Shown here: in pieces, positions 33,716 through 45,389 of the stretch | Layout of the letters: each line of letters begins with the position of its first letter | Position numbering within the stretch: position 1 is the first letter of the stretch | Source: Chelydra serpentina | Lineage: Eukaryota > Chordata > Testudines > Chelydridae | NCBI GenBank assembly: GCA_037349315.1 | Contig: JBAIAC010000059.1 | Coordinates: 28,986,501 to 29,050,500, forward strand | Length of the DNA stretch: 64,000 nt | Direction: 5' to 3' | Made by a program: the position numbers and the translations under genes | Notes under the pieces: model-generated | Told to the model about the DNA's origin: nothing | Databases searched by the model: none | Seen by the model: the letters and a program-made list of their open reading frames with translations, nothing else

Positions 33716-34314
33716 ATGCTTTTAACACATTGAGTTAACCTGCATGGGCAAATCACCAACTTAATCCCAATGTGAGTGTTAAACTGGTTCAAGTGGCGAC
33801 CATCAGCTTGGCCAACATGCTGGGGATTGATCTGGGGAACCTCCAGAATTAAGAACATCAGATGCTATAATTTAAGCTAACAAGGCAAGGTTCGCACACT
33901 AGGGCTGGGTGAGGCTCATAACCTTTGTTGATCAGGCACCGTGTTGGACCCTGTAGTGCTCTCATCAGTGGGTTACATCTGCATTAGGGGTTTGTTCTAG
34001 TTTAGCTAGATTAACTATATTGATTTGTAAATCAAACTTGGTCAATTTTTCTACTGTCAGTGTGGGGTTAGAGCCCTGAGTCCGAGCCTTAGCGATACAG
34101 TTAAATCAACTAAAAAAAAAAAGAGTAATTAGGCAGATTTATCAGAGCACCTTAGGGCTGATCTAAAAAGAAGACGTTCAAGAGCGGTTTCCTCTCCTGC
34201 AACTGTGCTGCAATGTCTTGCAGGGTTAAGAAACATGGTCTTTAAAAGTCAGCAATATTGCCACATGGGTCTCTTTGGAAAGTCTATTAGATCTACGGAT
34301 GTTTCCCACTTCCT
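33716..34314. other. noncoding, no feature recognised
   Basis: Low-complexity and MITE-like AT-rich sequence. No gene. Confidence 0.4.
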
Positions 34315-34655
34315 GTCATATGACTGGGCTCACGGTAGACAGGTGAGGATGTGTGTACTATTTCTTTAACTCTGCAGGAGGAAGCCTAGCAAGAGAGTTG
34401 GGGCTAGGGAGCATAGATGCATTGCAGTGAAGCAATGAGAGGGACAGGGTAGCTGTACGGATGATATTACCTCCCTTATTCTAATAAAGTTCCTTGTTGA
34501 GCATTTGCACCAAGCAACTCTTTCCAGGATTCTTTCCCCTCGTAACATGACATGGTGCCAGATGTCAAAGTCACTTTGAAGCAACCTAAAGAGGAGGTTG
34601 ATGAAAATGCAAATCCTCCACCAGACTTTGATAAATCCCTGGAATGACATGAGTG
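34315..34655 (+). repeat. possible Ty3/gypsy LTR end, primer site and leader
   Basis: An AATAAAG signal at about 34485, the end CTCGTAACA at about 34547, then TGGTGCCAG (34554-34562), which looks like a gypsy-type primer binding site, and a short gag-like frame (LKQPKEEVDENANPPPDFDK) at about 34570-34635. It could be the 5' end of the element whose integrase remnant is at 36971-38150. Confidence 0.35.
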
Positions 34656-35830
34656 CAAGGAGCTCCTCCCTGGATTCCAGACCCCAACAAAGAGCAGAGA
34701 CCCAGAGAAAGTGTGACTGGGGACCTAGTGGGGGCTAGTTATGGTCACTCAATTAGGGTGAACTGCAAAGAATGGGGCAGACAATCCCCCAAAAGCTAGT
34801 GGATATTCCAATACTTAGATTTACCAAGACAGCATAAAACAGCTTCTTTATTACCTTACTGGTTACTCAGAAGTTCAAACAACACAGTTCCTTTAAAGTG
34901 ATTAAGCCTCAGGCCTCCATACAGATACAAAAATGTTCATCATATTTGACATGGGTAAATCTTATTTCATCATATAAAAGAAAAAGGTTTTACCAGTCCC
35001 AAAGGATCAGACACATTACCTCCCAGGTTAACAAATGTTTCAGATCTTACCCAAATACACATTACAGCCAGTTCTTGTTAACTAAACTAAAATTTATTAA
35101 AATACAAAAGAGAGAGTATGGTTAAAAGATCAATATGCATACAGACATGAGTTCAATTGATTGAGGTTCAAATTCACAGCAGAGATGGTGAGCTTTGTAG
35201 TTGCAAAGAGTGCCTTTAGGATTCAATTCATAGGTCATAGTCCAATGTCCAAATCTCATATTCAGGGCATACCAGCATAACTGGGACATTAGTCTTGTGA
35301 CTCAAACTTCCCCTGATGAAGTCTAAGACAATCTGAGATGACACAATCAGGATCCAAGGATCTTTTATACAATTTCATGTCTTTTGACGTGTTGGGATTT
35401 CCTCAGGGAACAAAAGGTCATTAGCATGAATTTAAAGGTACTTAGCTATACGAATTAACAAAAGGCCATTTGCTTTTTCCTCCACCATTTCACAATACAT
35501 TACAAAGAGAGATGAATACCGAGATATCCCATGTTTACAATTCATTTAAATGCTAGGATGTTCTTTTGACCTCTGAATTATCAGAATATAGCATAGACGG
35601 GGACTGTTGATTACACTGTCGACCCTACTCCTACATACATAAAAACACAAACATTATCTCCCTGCCTGTCTTTTGAGGGTTATTTATTTTGTAGGATGTT
35701 TAACCCTTTCTAGCCATGCGTTACAGAAGGGTAACACTAAGATCAGTTTCAGCTTATGCAATGGGGACTGAAAAGCCTTTGCCAAGGAAGGAAATAAAGA
35801 ATATATGTCACATCCTTCTTCAAAAGCCTG
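34656..35830. repeat. AT-rich noncoding, possible LTR-like repeat
   Basis: No coding frame. The style resembles other LTR-like repeats of this window (compare 53067-54210) but no target duplication was found. Confidence 0.25.
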
Positions 35831-36027
35831 ACAAGCATTTCATTCTCTAAAAGGAACACTGTACGCAAACAGACGAGCTTTCACAATAGGGTGCAGAGAA
35901 AACATGTAAGCCTTTGCCAAAGCTCTACATGAGCAAGCAGAGCATTGTGGCTTTGGTATCCACGATCAAGGACATTGTCTAGTAGTTGGGGTTTTCAGCA
36001 AGGAGCTTTCAGAACAAACAGGAAGTG

Positions 36028-36112
36028 ACAAAGGGTCCTGTGGCACCTAACAGGTATTGAAGCATAAGCTTTCGTGGGTGAATACCCACTTCTTCGGATG
36101 CAAGCAGTGGAA
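36028..36112 (-). mobile_element. Penelope-like 3' terminal fragment with degenerate hammerhead-like motif
   Basis: On the minus strand it reads CCGAAGA, stem AGTGGGT/ACCCAC, GAAA, GC-TTAT-GC, then a stretch ending GGTGCCACAGGACCCTTTGT. It has the same layout as 25889-25935, with the same C at core position 4. No endonuclease sequence is attached. Confidence 0.55.
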
Positions 36113-36970
36113 AAACAAACAAACAGGCAATATCTGAGCTAGCGCTGGACCAGGCAAATCTAACCAGCACGGCAACCTGAGCTACTGAAAATTAACTGCC
36201 AAAAAACTTTGCTATCGCAGTGTTAAGGTTGCCCTGTAGTGCCTCGTGCCCTTCAAGATCATGGAGAGAGATTAAATGTAAACCTCTGAAAACTAAGAAA
36301 TTAAAGAGTTATGGTACATGATACCCTCTCCACACAACCTTAACGCTGCCCTCCTGGAACTGGCGATAGCCACTAGAAATGGCTCAGTCAGGGTGGTGCC
36401 ACAATAAGTGGATGCAAATCAGCCAGCAAGAAAATAGTGGCAGCAGATATGAGAAGGAGGAAAGATAAAACATTCCCATGGGGAGAAGGGAAGCATCGTC
36501 TTAAGAGTGCTGAGTTCCCATGGGAAAAAGGGGGTAGGTGAGGCAAAGGCAGACTCAGGGCAAGTGAGGTCTGCTCAGCCAGTAGAAACGTGCAAGAAAC
36601 AAATGACAATGAAAACATGTTTGTACAACAAAGGAATTAAGGAGATGACCTCACTTACCTTCCCTTGGGTTTTTCCCCCAGAGATCTGTGTCCAGAGAAA
36701 GCATCATGAACATGCTGGGTTGTTAATCTCAAAATCTGCAGTACTATTGTTAAATTTAAACTTGATTCAGGGGCAGAAAGGTCTGTGATTTCTAAAGAAA
36801 CTTAAGAAGAGTCCTAGCTCTGACCCAGAGTAACCAAGGGCAGAGCTCAGTAGCCTAGAGGCACAGATAAATGACCCAATCTTATCAGAGCTTGAGAGAG
36901 TAATTCTAGATGGACGGACTATGTAAAAAACCCCAGGTCCTTCCAAACACAAAATTAAATTGGGAATACA
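36113..36970. other. noncoding, no feature recognised
   Basis: No recognisable exon or repeat apart from short simple runs. Confidence 0.35.
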
Positions 36971-38150
36971 GTGATGGAATTTCTGCGTCTCATGGGATTC
37001 TATCCAAAGGACATCATTGTCATGATGCCACACAGCGTGAGATCACAAATACTAAGCATTATCCACAGTGCTCTTCGGGGTATGGAGAAGTGTGAGAACA
37101 AAGCTCAAGATGCCATGTTGCAGCCAGGCAGGAATGCGCCTTTGAAAATAAGGTATCCTAGTGTGGAATCTGTAGGAAATCTGAGGAAACAAGAACCTCT
37201 GTTTGCCTTTGGTTTAAAATTGGTACAGATCTCTTTGAATTAAGTGGGAATGATCCTCCATTATTAGTGGACAACTACTCAATTAAAAAAAAAATTGAGA
37301 TGTTACACATCACATCAAGTAGCAATTTAATAACAAATACACTGTGAATTGCAGGGAGCTCATCATGTGATTCCAGAAGAATCACAGATAAAGGTGCCCA
37401 CAAGTCACAACTTATTTTTATTATAGTAGCATGTAGGGGCCCCAGTTGTGGACCAGGCGCTGTACAAAACACAAGATGGTTCCTGCCCCAGAGAGCTGAC
37501 AATGTGAATATACGACAAGACAAGAGACAACAGATGGATGCAGACAGATAGGGGAGCATAAGGAAACAATGAAAAAATATTGGTCAGCATGATAGGCAGT
37601 TGATTTCAGCACAACATTGTCAAGTTTTTTGTAGTCCAATAGCTCAATTTAACCATTCCCTTTGATATCTCAGTTCAGTCATGTTATGTCACATCCTTTC
37701 TATGCACAATCAAATGGGTTAGCAGAAGAGTCAATACAAATAGCAAAAAAACTTGAGTAGATGAAAACAAAAAGTGGCAGATTCAGTGGATCCCAAACTT
37801 AGTACGGTCAGAATATTGCAATCCATTTCACACTGCTTTATTTGGATCACCAGCTGAGATACTTGCGGGCAGGACAAAAACCCAGCACCAACATATGAAA
37901 AAGTTCTTGAGCCATAATCAATGAACACTGAAGTAGTTTACCAAAGAGCTATATGCCAGGATACTAGAACAGAAGAAGTTCTATGACAGGAATGCCAAAT
38001 TGCGACCTCCATTGTGAGTGGGAGAATGTCAGATTCCAAACAAAAAGTAGCTGGGATCTTGCCAAACCCACTGCTGGACCATCCACATTAAGGTCCATCA
38101 TAACCACCGCTCAGTCCTCCAGAGGAGAAGAGGTATTGGCTCTGTTTCTT
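36971..38150 (+). pseudogene. Ty3/gypsy integrase remnant, interrupted by a MIR-like insertion
   Basis: Three parts of an integrase appear in order, in drifting frames: a zinc-finger region (HSALRGMEKCENKAQDAMLQ, about 37050-37130), the start of the catalytic core (DLFELSGNDPPLLVDNYS, about 37227-37283) and, after an insertion at about 37405-37640, the later core (HPFYAQSNGLAEESIQIAKK, about 37688-37750) and a tail (GSPAEILAGRTKTQ, QKKFYDRNAKLRPP). Many stops and shifts indicate great age. Confidence 0.75.
37405..37520 (-). repeat. MIR-family-like SINE 3' portion
   Basis: The motif GACCAGGCGCTGTACAAAA with CCTGCCCCAGAGAGCTGACAAT is the reverse of the 3' half seen in the MIR-like copy at 56205-56475. 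It interrupts the integrase remnant. Confidence 0.5.
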
Positions 38151-38631
38151 GAAGAACATCCAGAATGCTGCTGGAAGTGCTTAGGTGCTGCCAATGAGAA
38201 TTTTTCAACGAGTCATTTTTTTTCATGTAAAAATGCTGATTCATCACAACTGTTCCACGAAACAAGTCAGCTTTCATGACTTTCCCAACTTGAGAAAATG
38301 TCAAGGAAAAAAATTTCAAAATTGTCAAACTATTTCCACATTTTCAAAATGAAAAGTTCTGGTTTTCCAGTTCAAAATGACTTGTTTTTTAATGTAAGCT
38401 AATTGTACTGAAAAGAAAGGAAGTTGAAATAGCAATGAACTGTTTCAAAATTACTGAAAGGTTTTGATTGAGCACCTCCCACAAAATTAGTTTCTGTTTG
38501 CAAACTTTTTTTTGAGATTACAACTTTTTGTTCTGATTCAAGATGGGGAAAAAAATTCTAACTCTTGTAAAATACTTGCAGAATGGAAAAAACATTTCCC
38601 ACCCAGCACCAAGTAACAATGGCCCACTCAG

Positions 38632-38928
38632 GACTTCAACCTGGTGGCCTTTATCTCCACCATCCTGACCTCCTATGGCTCCATTGCTGCTGCTGTGCTG
38701 AAGATCTCCCCCCTTAGCTGGGGGTCTGCACCCTGCCGTCTCTACCTGTGCCACCCACCTGACAGCTGTGGGGCTGCTGTACAGCACCCTAGCCTTCATG
38801 TACACGCGCCCTGCTTCCAGCTACTCGCTGGGCACTGACAAAGTGGCCTCCGTGTTCTACACGGTGGTGACCGCCATGCTAAACCCCCAATCTACTGCCT
38901 GAAGGACGCCTTGCATAGGGTTCTCTGA
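38632..38928 (+). pseudogene. olfactory receptor pseudogene fragment (TM5-TM7)
   Basis: Recognisable receptor 3' third: DFNLVAFISTILTSYGSI (TM5), a shifted stretch over the third loop, then [20 protein letters not shown] (TM6), [20 protein letters not shown] and the TM7 block VVTAMLNP. A one-base deletion breaks the NPxIY region (about 38880-38890); the frame then resumes as [12 protein letters not shown] and the stop at 38926. TM1-TM4 are missing; an AT-rich repeat lies just upstream. It is opposite in orientation to the intact receptor at 56836-57792. Confidence 0.85.
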
Positions 38929-39135
38929 GGGGAAGGAGGCTGCTTGGCTGGGCAGGAAAAGGCCTTGCTGCAAGGCTCACATGGGAAAATAACTTGGGAA
39001 GAGGATGGGGCTGCAGTGACCTTGGAGATGACAGCAGTCCACTCAGGGGGTTGGAGGCTGCAGTCCTGTTGGGAGAAGTTCTCTCCCCCTTTATGTCTGT
39101 GCCCAACCCTCCATCTTGACCAGCCTGTTTGTGGT

Positions 39136-39334
39136 TGTTATATATTTGGTTGTCGTGGTAATAACACCTTGTTGTTGCTATGGCAACTGAGTTAGATTAT
39201 TAGGGGATAGCCCAGCCAGTTTTGTCTGGTTTGGTTAGTTCAGTGTGTGAAAATAAATGGCTGCTTTCATGGCTCACAGCATTCTGGGTCTCAAGTGATT
39301 TCTTCCTAAACCTGCTGCTCCCAAGGATACAACA
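39136..39334 (+). repeat. 5' LTR of the Ty3/gypsy element
   Basis: TGTTATATATTTGG to GGATACAACA, 199 bp, with an AATAAA at about 39251. Confidence 0.9.
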
Positions 39335-39483
39335 AAGTGGTGACGAGGGTGGGATCCCTGTGCTGCCCCAGCAACAGAAGGAAGTAGAAGTCAAGGTAAA
39401 AAAAAAAAGGAGGAAAAAAAACCCTACCAAAATCTTTTAGCTGTTGGAAGGGGGCACTGACTGTGAAACCTGAAACTAAAACC

Positions 39484-40195
39484 ATGGCTACACTTACAGG
39501 GCCACTGGAATCTTTTGAGGAGAATATAGTGCAATGGCATGTGTATACTGAGCATTTTGAGCTTTTTGTTATTGCAAATGACATTACAGAAGAGAAGAAG
39601 GTGCCAATATTCTTAAGTGTTGTAGGGGCTAAGACCTACTCCTTGCTACGCAGCTTACTACACCCTGTTAAGCCTGAGACCAAATCTTACAGTGACATTG
39701 CGGAAATCCTGGTGTCCCATTTTCCCCCAAAACCACTGGCAATTGCTGAAAGATATAGGTTCCACAAAAGAGACCAAAAAGATGAAACAGTTGTACAATT
39801 TGTAGCAACTTTTAAAAGGCTAGCAGAACACTGTGAATTTAAGGAGATGTTAAATGATGCCCTGCGTGACAGGTTCGTGTGTGGCCTATACAGTGAAGCT
39901 ATACGGAAGCGCCTATTGACAGAGGCTCAGCTTACCTTACAGAAGGCTGTTGATATTGCAGTCTCCATGGAACTGGCTACAAAGGAAGCACAATCCATCG
40001 GTGCATCCCCTAGGGTGCATAAAGTGTCACAAGAACCTACCCACAAAACTGCAGAGTCAGGAATGTTGCCGCTGTGGTAAGCTGGGTCACACCAGGCATC
40101 AGAATGCTGGTGTAAGGACCTGGTGTGTTGACACTGTGGCAAAAAGGGTCACATTGAATGTGCATGTAAACAAAAGAAAAAGACGCCTGTGGTCT
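39484..40195 (+). pseudogene. Ty3/gypsy gag
   Basis: The ATG at 39484 (MATLTGPLESF) opens a frame to 40080 with the usual gag core (W-x-Y-x-E-x-F, FxxxxGxxxYxLLRSL, FxKRxQxxxExVxxFxxxxxxLAxxC). Two CCHC zinc knuckles follow in shifted frames (CCRCGKLGHTRH at about 40061 and CGKKGHIECAC at about 40137), with a stop inside the second. The protein is not complete. Confidence 0.85.
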
Positions 40196-42268
40196 GGCTG
40201 ACCAAAAAGGGAAACCTGCATACCCTAGAGCAGACCCAGGATGACCAAGGTGACACCTCATCGCAAGAAGAAGTGCCACTGCATGTTTTGTCTTTGGCAG
40301 TGAGCTCACATGGATACTGGGTAACCCCGTTGTTGGATGGCAAACCTATATGCATGGAACTGGACACCGGTGCAGCCGTCTCGCTGGTCTTCGAGACTGT
40401 GCATAAAGAAAAGCTACAGCATCTTCCGCTTAAGGCAACAAAAACTGTTCTGAAGACGTACACGGGAGAAGCTGTGCCCATGTTGGGCACTATTGATGCT
40501 AAGGTGGAGCTCAATGGACAGGCTGCTAAATTGCCACTGTTTGTTGTGAGAGGTAATTACCCAGCCTTAATGGGTAGGTCTTGGCTTGGGAAGATTCAGC
40601 TGAACTGGGCAGAAGTACACTGAATGACTAAAGAAGAAACTGGTCTGGCCACTATACTAAGGAAACATGCTGCTGTTTTTGGAGAGGTTTTTGGAAGTAT
40701 GAAGGGAATCACTGTGACATTGAACATTAAACCTGACAGTCAACCAAAATATCTGAAAGCCCAAACTGTGCCATATGCCATCAGGCCGAAAGTTGAAGTG
40801 GACCTGGAGCACCTGGTCACCAATGGAGTCCTAATCCCAGTTACCCATAGCCCATGGGACCCTCCTATTGTTCCAATAGTGAAGAAAGATGGCTCCCTCC
40901 AGATTTGTGGTGATTTTAAAGTCACTGTCAACCTGGTGTTGTATGCAGAGCAATACCCGCTTCCCCGCATCGATGACCTCTTCGTGGGCCTGGCTGGGGG
41001 ACAAAAGTTCAGTAAGATTGATCTGTGTCAAGCGTATTTACAGATGCACGTCGATGAAAAGTCCTGAGAGCTGTTGACTATTGTGACTCATAAGGGACTT
41101 TATCGATACTGTCGCCTACCCTTCGGAATAACTTCTGCTCCCGCCCTGTTCCAGAGGGCTATGGACCAGATCTTGTGTGGCTTGCCAGGAGTTCAGTGCT
41201 ATCATGACAACATCCTGGTCACTGGAAGGAATGAAGAGGATCACCTAAAGAATTGGAAGAGTATGGCCTACGAGTCCGCAAAGACAAGTGTGAATTCTTC
41301 CAGCCCTCTGTTGAATATTTGGGACACATCATTGATGCTGCGGGTCTTCATCAGGTCCCTGCAAAAGTTAAGGCTATCGTGGAGGCTCCCCCGCCTTGAG
41401 ATGTTAGCCAGCTGAGCTCGTTTCTAGGACTATTGAACTATTATGGAAAGTTCATCTCACAGTTAGCCACACTGCTAAAACCACTTCACGAACTCCTTGG
41501 GCAGAACAAGACCTGGAAGTGGACTGAAGCCTGTAATGTTGCATTTCATAGAATCATAGAATATCAGGGTTGGAAGGGACCTTAGGAGGTCATCTAGTCC
41601 AACCCCCTGCTCAAAGCAGGACCAATCCCCAATTTTTGCCCCAGATCCCTAAATGGCCCCCTCAAGGATTGAACTCACAGCCCTGGGTTTAGCAGGCCAA
41701 TGCTCAAACCACTGAGCCATCCCCCCTCCCCCCAGATGCATTGCTAAATTCTGAAGTTCTAACGCACTTTGATCCATCCTTACCCCTACAATTGGCCTGC
41801 GATGCCTCCCCTTATGGAGTGGGAGCAGGCGTGTCACATATTATGCCTTCGGGAGAAGAGAGACCTATTGCTTTTGCTTCACACACTCTAAGCAAAGCAG
41901 AAACAAACTATGCTCAAATCGAACGAGAGGCATTGGGAATCGTTTTTGGAATTCGGAAGTTTCATCAATACCTGTTTGGGCGGAAGTTTACTCTTCTTAC
42001 AGACCATCGACCTCCGACGTCAATTTTTGGACCCTACACAGGCATTCCCCCATTAGCTGCTAGTCGTATGCAACGTTGGGCATTGTTACTTTCAGCGCAC
42101 ACATATGAAATCAAATATTGGAAATCCACTCTGCACGGCAATGCAGATGGTCTCTCAAGGTTGCCTTTGCCAGTCAAACATCAAGATACTGCCCAAAAGG
42201 AAATCTACTTTGAACACGTAGAGAATTCATCACTTCAGCACCATATTAACCATCCACCAACGGATTAG
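40189..42268 (+). pseudogene. Ty3/gypsy pol: protease, RT, RNase H (broken)
   Basis: Protease has ELDTGAAVSLV (about 40358-40390). RT begins after a TGA at 40621 and includes PIVKKDGSLQICGDFK, KIDLCQAYLQMHVDE, LPFGITSAPALFQR and the catalytic block as YHDN (41200-41211) where YxDD is required, so the second Asp is lost. Further stops lie at about 41065 and 41399, and a frameshift at about 41255. A SINE (41547-41733) splits the region before RNase H. RNase H keeps ACDASPYGVGAG, IEREALGIVFG and TDHR. The frame stops at 42266, where the integrase is joined after a deletion. Confidence 0.88.
41547..41733 (-). mobile_element. tRNA-derived SINE with CR1-type tail inserted in the gypsy pol
   Basis: Same family as 14768-14950, with box A and B in the tRNA-like head at 41655-41733 and the CR1 tail with ATTCTATG at 41547. 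It separates RT from RNase H, so it entered after the gypsy element was in place. Confidence 0.92.
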
Positions 42269-42970
42269 CTGAAAGATTTGTGCAGACAATGAAACAAGCT
42301 TTGAAATCAGCAAGGGGACAACACTACATTCAAAAGTGTCTAGACACCTTCTTACTTTCCTACAGAAACACACCTCATGCTACGACCAAGGCATCCCCGG
42401 CCTTACTAATGATGGAACGATAGCTGCACACTTGCTTTGATCTGCTGAAACCTTCTGAACCCAGACAAATTGTGCAACGTCAGCAGCAATATCAAGTCAT
42501 CAGATGTGCACCCAGAGCGAAAGACAGAACCTTTAGCTCAGGACAGCCAGTTTGGGCTCGGAATTATTCTTCTGGAGCTAAATGGGTCCCTGCCATGATC
42601 ATCGCTCAAACAGGACCTGTTTCCTAAACAGTCTGGACTGCAGAGAATCTCACCTGGCAGCGACATGTAGATCAGCTGTTGCCAGGTCATGCCAGTCCTC
42701 GGGACACATCTTCAGTTGAGTTGTCTGACTTCACCTCTTCTGGTGAGACACTGAATCAAGAATCACCTGTTCCTGACTGTTCTCCATTACTGCCAGTGAC
42801 TGAGATACCCCTTGCCCGGAACAAGCTGATACCACCTCCTCACCCGTTCGCACTATGAATCCTGAGCCCATTGTCAGGCCTGCGCCCACGGTACTTTCGG
42901 GTGGAACAACACCAGAAGTTCACCACAATCCACCTGGAGACAGAAGACGTCCTCAACGGCTGGATCTTTA
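42255..42970 (+). pseudogene. Ty3/gypsy integrase C-terminal remnant
   Basis: From about 42262 the frame reads NGLAERFVQTMKQAL, then YRNTPHATTKASPALLMM and VWARNYSSGAKWVPAMI, the late core and the C-terminal domain. The zinc finger and the D,D part of the catalytic core are absent: RNase H is followed at once by the late core, so an internal deletion removed them. Stops are present. Confidence 0.85.
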
Positions 42971-43103
42971 GCTAGGGCAAACCCACGGTTATGGGGTACA
43001 ATAATCCCCGGGGTTTAGCCGGGAATGGAGGCAGTCTACCCTCCTTCTCTAGTTCAGTGTTTGTTTTATTTAGGGGCTGTTCTTATTAAGGGGGGGAGGA
43101 ATA

Positions 43104-43302
43104 TGTTGTGTATTTGGTTGTCGTGGTAATAGCACCTTGTTGTTGCTATGGCAACTGAGTTAGATTATTAGGGGATAGCCCAGCCAGTTTTGGCTGGTTT
43201 GGTTAGTTCAGTATGAGAAAATAAATGGCTGCTTTCATGGCTCGCAGCTCTCTGGGTCTCAAGTGATTTCTTCCTAAACCTGCTGCCCCCAAGGATACAA
43301 CA
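43104..43302 (+). repeat. 3' LTR of the Ty3/gypsy element
   Basis: TGTTGTGTATTTGG to GGATACAACA, preceded by the polypurine tract AAGGGGGGGAGGAA (about 43089-43102). Confidence 0.9.
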
Positions 43303-43361
43303 GTGGTATGTACTGCAGTCATGCGGTGCAATTGCTTCTCAAGTAGAGTACACGTATTCTG

Positions 43362-43530
43362 AGTAGCCATCTCCGAGCTAGCTTTAATCTAGCTCGATCG
43401 GGTACTGGAGCTGGGAAGCTGCAGCACTGCAATGCCTGCTTGGATCCCTGGGTAATAACTTGTAGGGCTGCCATGGCTTCACTGCTCCAGTACCCAAGTT
43501 GGCTAGGCTAAAGCTAGCTCAGGTATGTCT
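43362..43530. mobile_element. palindromic MITE-like repeat
   Basis: GAGCTAGCTTTAATCTAGC...GGGTACTGGAG on the left is mirrored by CTCCAGTACCC...GCTAGGCTAAAGCTAGCTC on the right. The termini are not sharply defined. Confidence 0.5.
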
Positions 43531-43639
43531 ACAGTCACTGGAATCACAGCCCATGGCTGCAGAGGTGCCATACCCTGTGTGTCTCTGTCTGTTCTCTCTC
43601 CCCCCTCACTGTCTGTGCCTGTTCCAGATGTGTTTCACA

Positions 43640-43674
43640 GCACACACACACACAAACACACACACACACAAAAC
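43640..43674. repeat. (CA)n microsatellite
   Basis: CACACACACACACAAACACACACACACACAAAACAC-type run. Confidence 0.9.
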
Positions 43675-43792
43675 ACTCTTGCTGGAAGGTTGCAATGTAA
43701 CACGACTTATTATTTCTTAGTCTCCAGAACCCTAATACACAAGAACCAAAACCAGAGAGAAACAAAGCAGGCTGCTCCCTAAGGCAGTGATG

Positions 43793-44319
43793 CATAGGTG
43801 GTGCGTAAGTTTTCCGTTTGGGGAGGCTTACACGTGAGTGCCAGAAGCTCCCTAGAAGTGTGTGGGGCCACTGGCGCCCAGACGATGGCTCTGTCTTGGA
43901 GACCCCGCCCCCACTCTGCCTCTTCCACCGTGGCCTCGCCCTCATTCCACCTCTTCCCATCCCCACCTGCCCCCTCCCCTGAGCCCCCCACCTGCCTGCT
44001 TCTCTCTGCCTCTTCCCCTGAGGTGCCCCCATCTGCCCGCTGCTCGCTCCTCTCCACAGCAGAGAGGAGTGAGTGGCGGAGCCTCAAGGGAAGAGGCCAA
44101 GCAAGGGTGGGGCCTCAGGGCAGAGCATGAGCAGGGCCATGGTTTGGGAGTCGGTGGCCACCCCACTTCTAGGGAGCTTTGCTTCTGGTGCTCCAAAGGC
44201 CGGCATGCCTCCAAAAGGAGGTGACCACACCACATCCACAGCATTTGCCTTGCTGCATGACCAGCCTTTTTTTTTTGGGAGGCTTAGCCTCCCCAAGTCT
44301 CTTATACCTGCCGCCCATG
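43793..44319. mobile_element. non-autonomous hAT-like element with long inverted arms
   Basis: The ends CATAGGTGG and, inverted, CATGGGCGG are flanked by an 8-bp duplication CAGTGATG/CAGTGAAG (43785-43792 and 44320-44327). The arms share GCCAGAAGCTCCCTAGAAGTG (left, about 43840) and its inverse (right, about 44165). The middle is C/T-rich. No coding capacity. Confidence 0.75.
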
Positions 44320-45389
44320 CAGTGAAGCACAACACATCCACCTTGCTCTAGGCTGGCTCTCTGTGGACTGACTCTCACAGGTCCCTACAATGGCCCCTGG
44401 CTTGCAGGCAGGACCAGGAAACCCCTTAGGATTTAAAGTAAGAGCTTGTAATTTTTATACAGCTTTAATTAAACACACCACAAAATCCAAGTTTTCACTC
44501 AGTGTTGAAGGCTAGAAGGGACCACCAGATAATTTAGTCTGATTTACTGTATATTACAGGCTACCACCACCACCAGTCACCCCCACAACCCAACAGCCAG
44601 AATTAGACCAAAGCATTACAGCCCCCAGGAGAGTAAACTATTGTATGCCACACAGGCAGAAAACAGAAAGGAGGACCGAGGTATACCAATGTCTGAGGCC
44701 CCAGCAATGGCAGAGAATTGCTTTAGTGAGATATCCCCAGATGATCGTCACAAGCACCCTGTACCCCATAATGAAGAACCCAATACTGAAATGCAGCCAC
44801 CTCTGGGCTGGATCATGATAGCTGTTTAACAGCGCACTACAACATCAGGCAACTGTTTTTAGGAGGGGATGTGAAGAATAATTTCTTACGCAGAGGGTAG
44901 AGCACTCAGCTGTGATTGCAACAAGACAAAAACATTGCCGTGCGTTTCACACCCCAACGCTTGCGAAAAGTGTAATGAGAACTCAATGTCAGCCTGCATG
45001 GGCCAAAGCCTTCAGGGGTGTAACTGTAACAAAGTCAAGCACAACCACATCTTAGCTTTCAGCTTCCTGTCAGCACTGCAACATGATCCTGCGGCTGGCT
45101 TGTGCAGCTTCAAAAGAGTATTTAACTGAGTGAGTGCTTTGATTCCTTATGAACCACACTTCCCCTGCCCTGTATCGCTTACTAGCCGCTCTCTCATTAA
45201 CAAACATGGATGATTGGAGAGGAACCCTTCTCCTGCCATCGTGTGGGTCCGTGGTGAGGGTGTGAATATGGGAATAAGGATGTTCGGCCAAGCTGACTAG
45301 TGGTTTTGGGGTATCCAGCTTTTGATGCCTTAAAGGGGCCTGATCAGAAAGTGCTGAGGACCCGTCTTCTGAAAATCAGGTGTCTCAAG
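44320..45389. other. noncoding, no feature recognised
   Basis: No recognisable exon or bounded repeat. Confidence 0.4.

Larger units (their letters stand above)
39136..43302 (+). mobile_element. Ty3/gypsy LTR retrotransposon, defective, with nested SINE
   Basis: 199-bp LTRs (39136-39334 and 43104-43302, roughly ten differences by eye), a perfect 5-bp duplication GTGGT (39131-39135 and 43303-43307), a primer site after the 5' LTR (TGGTGACGAGGG at 39338), and a polypurine tract before the 3' LTR. Gag, protease, RT, RNase H and integrase C-terminus are in the Ty3/gypsy order. No chromodomain was seen. Confidence 0.93.

Noticed and set aside
39463..40080. Domesticated gag gene of the host
   Set aside because: It sits inside a bounded LTR element with target duplications, with broken zinc knuckles and downstream pol remnants.
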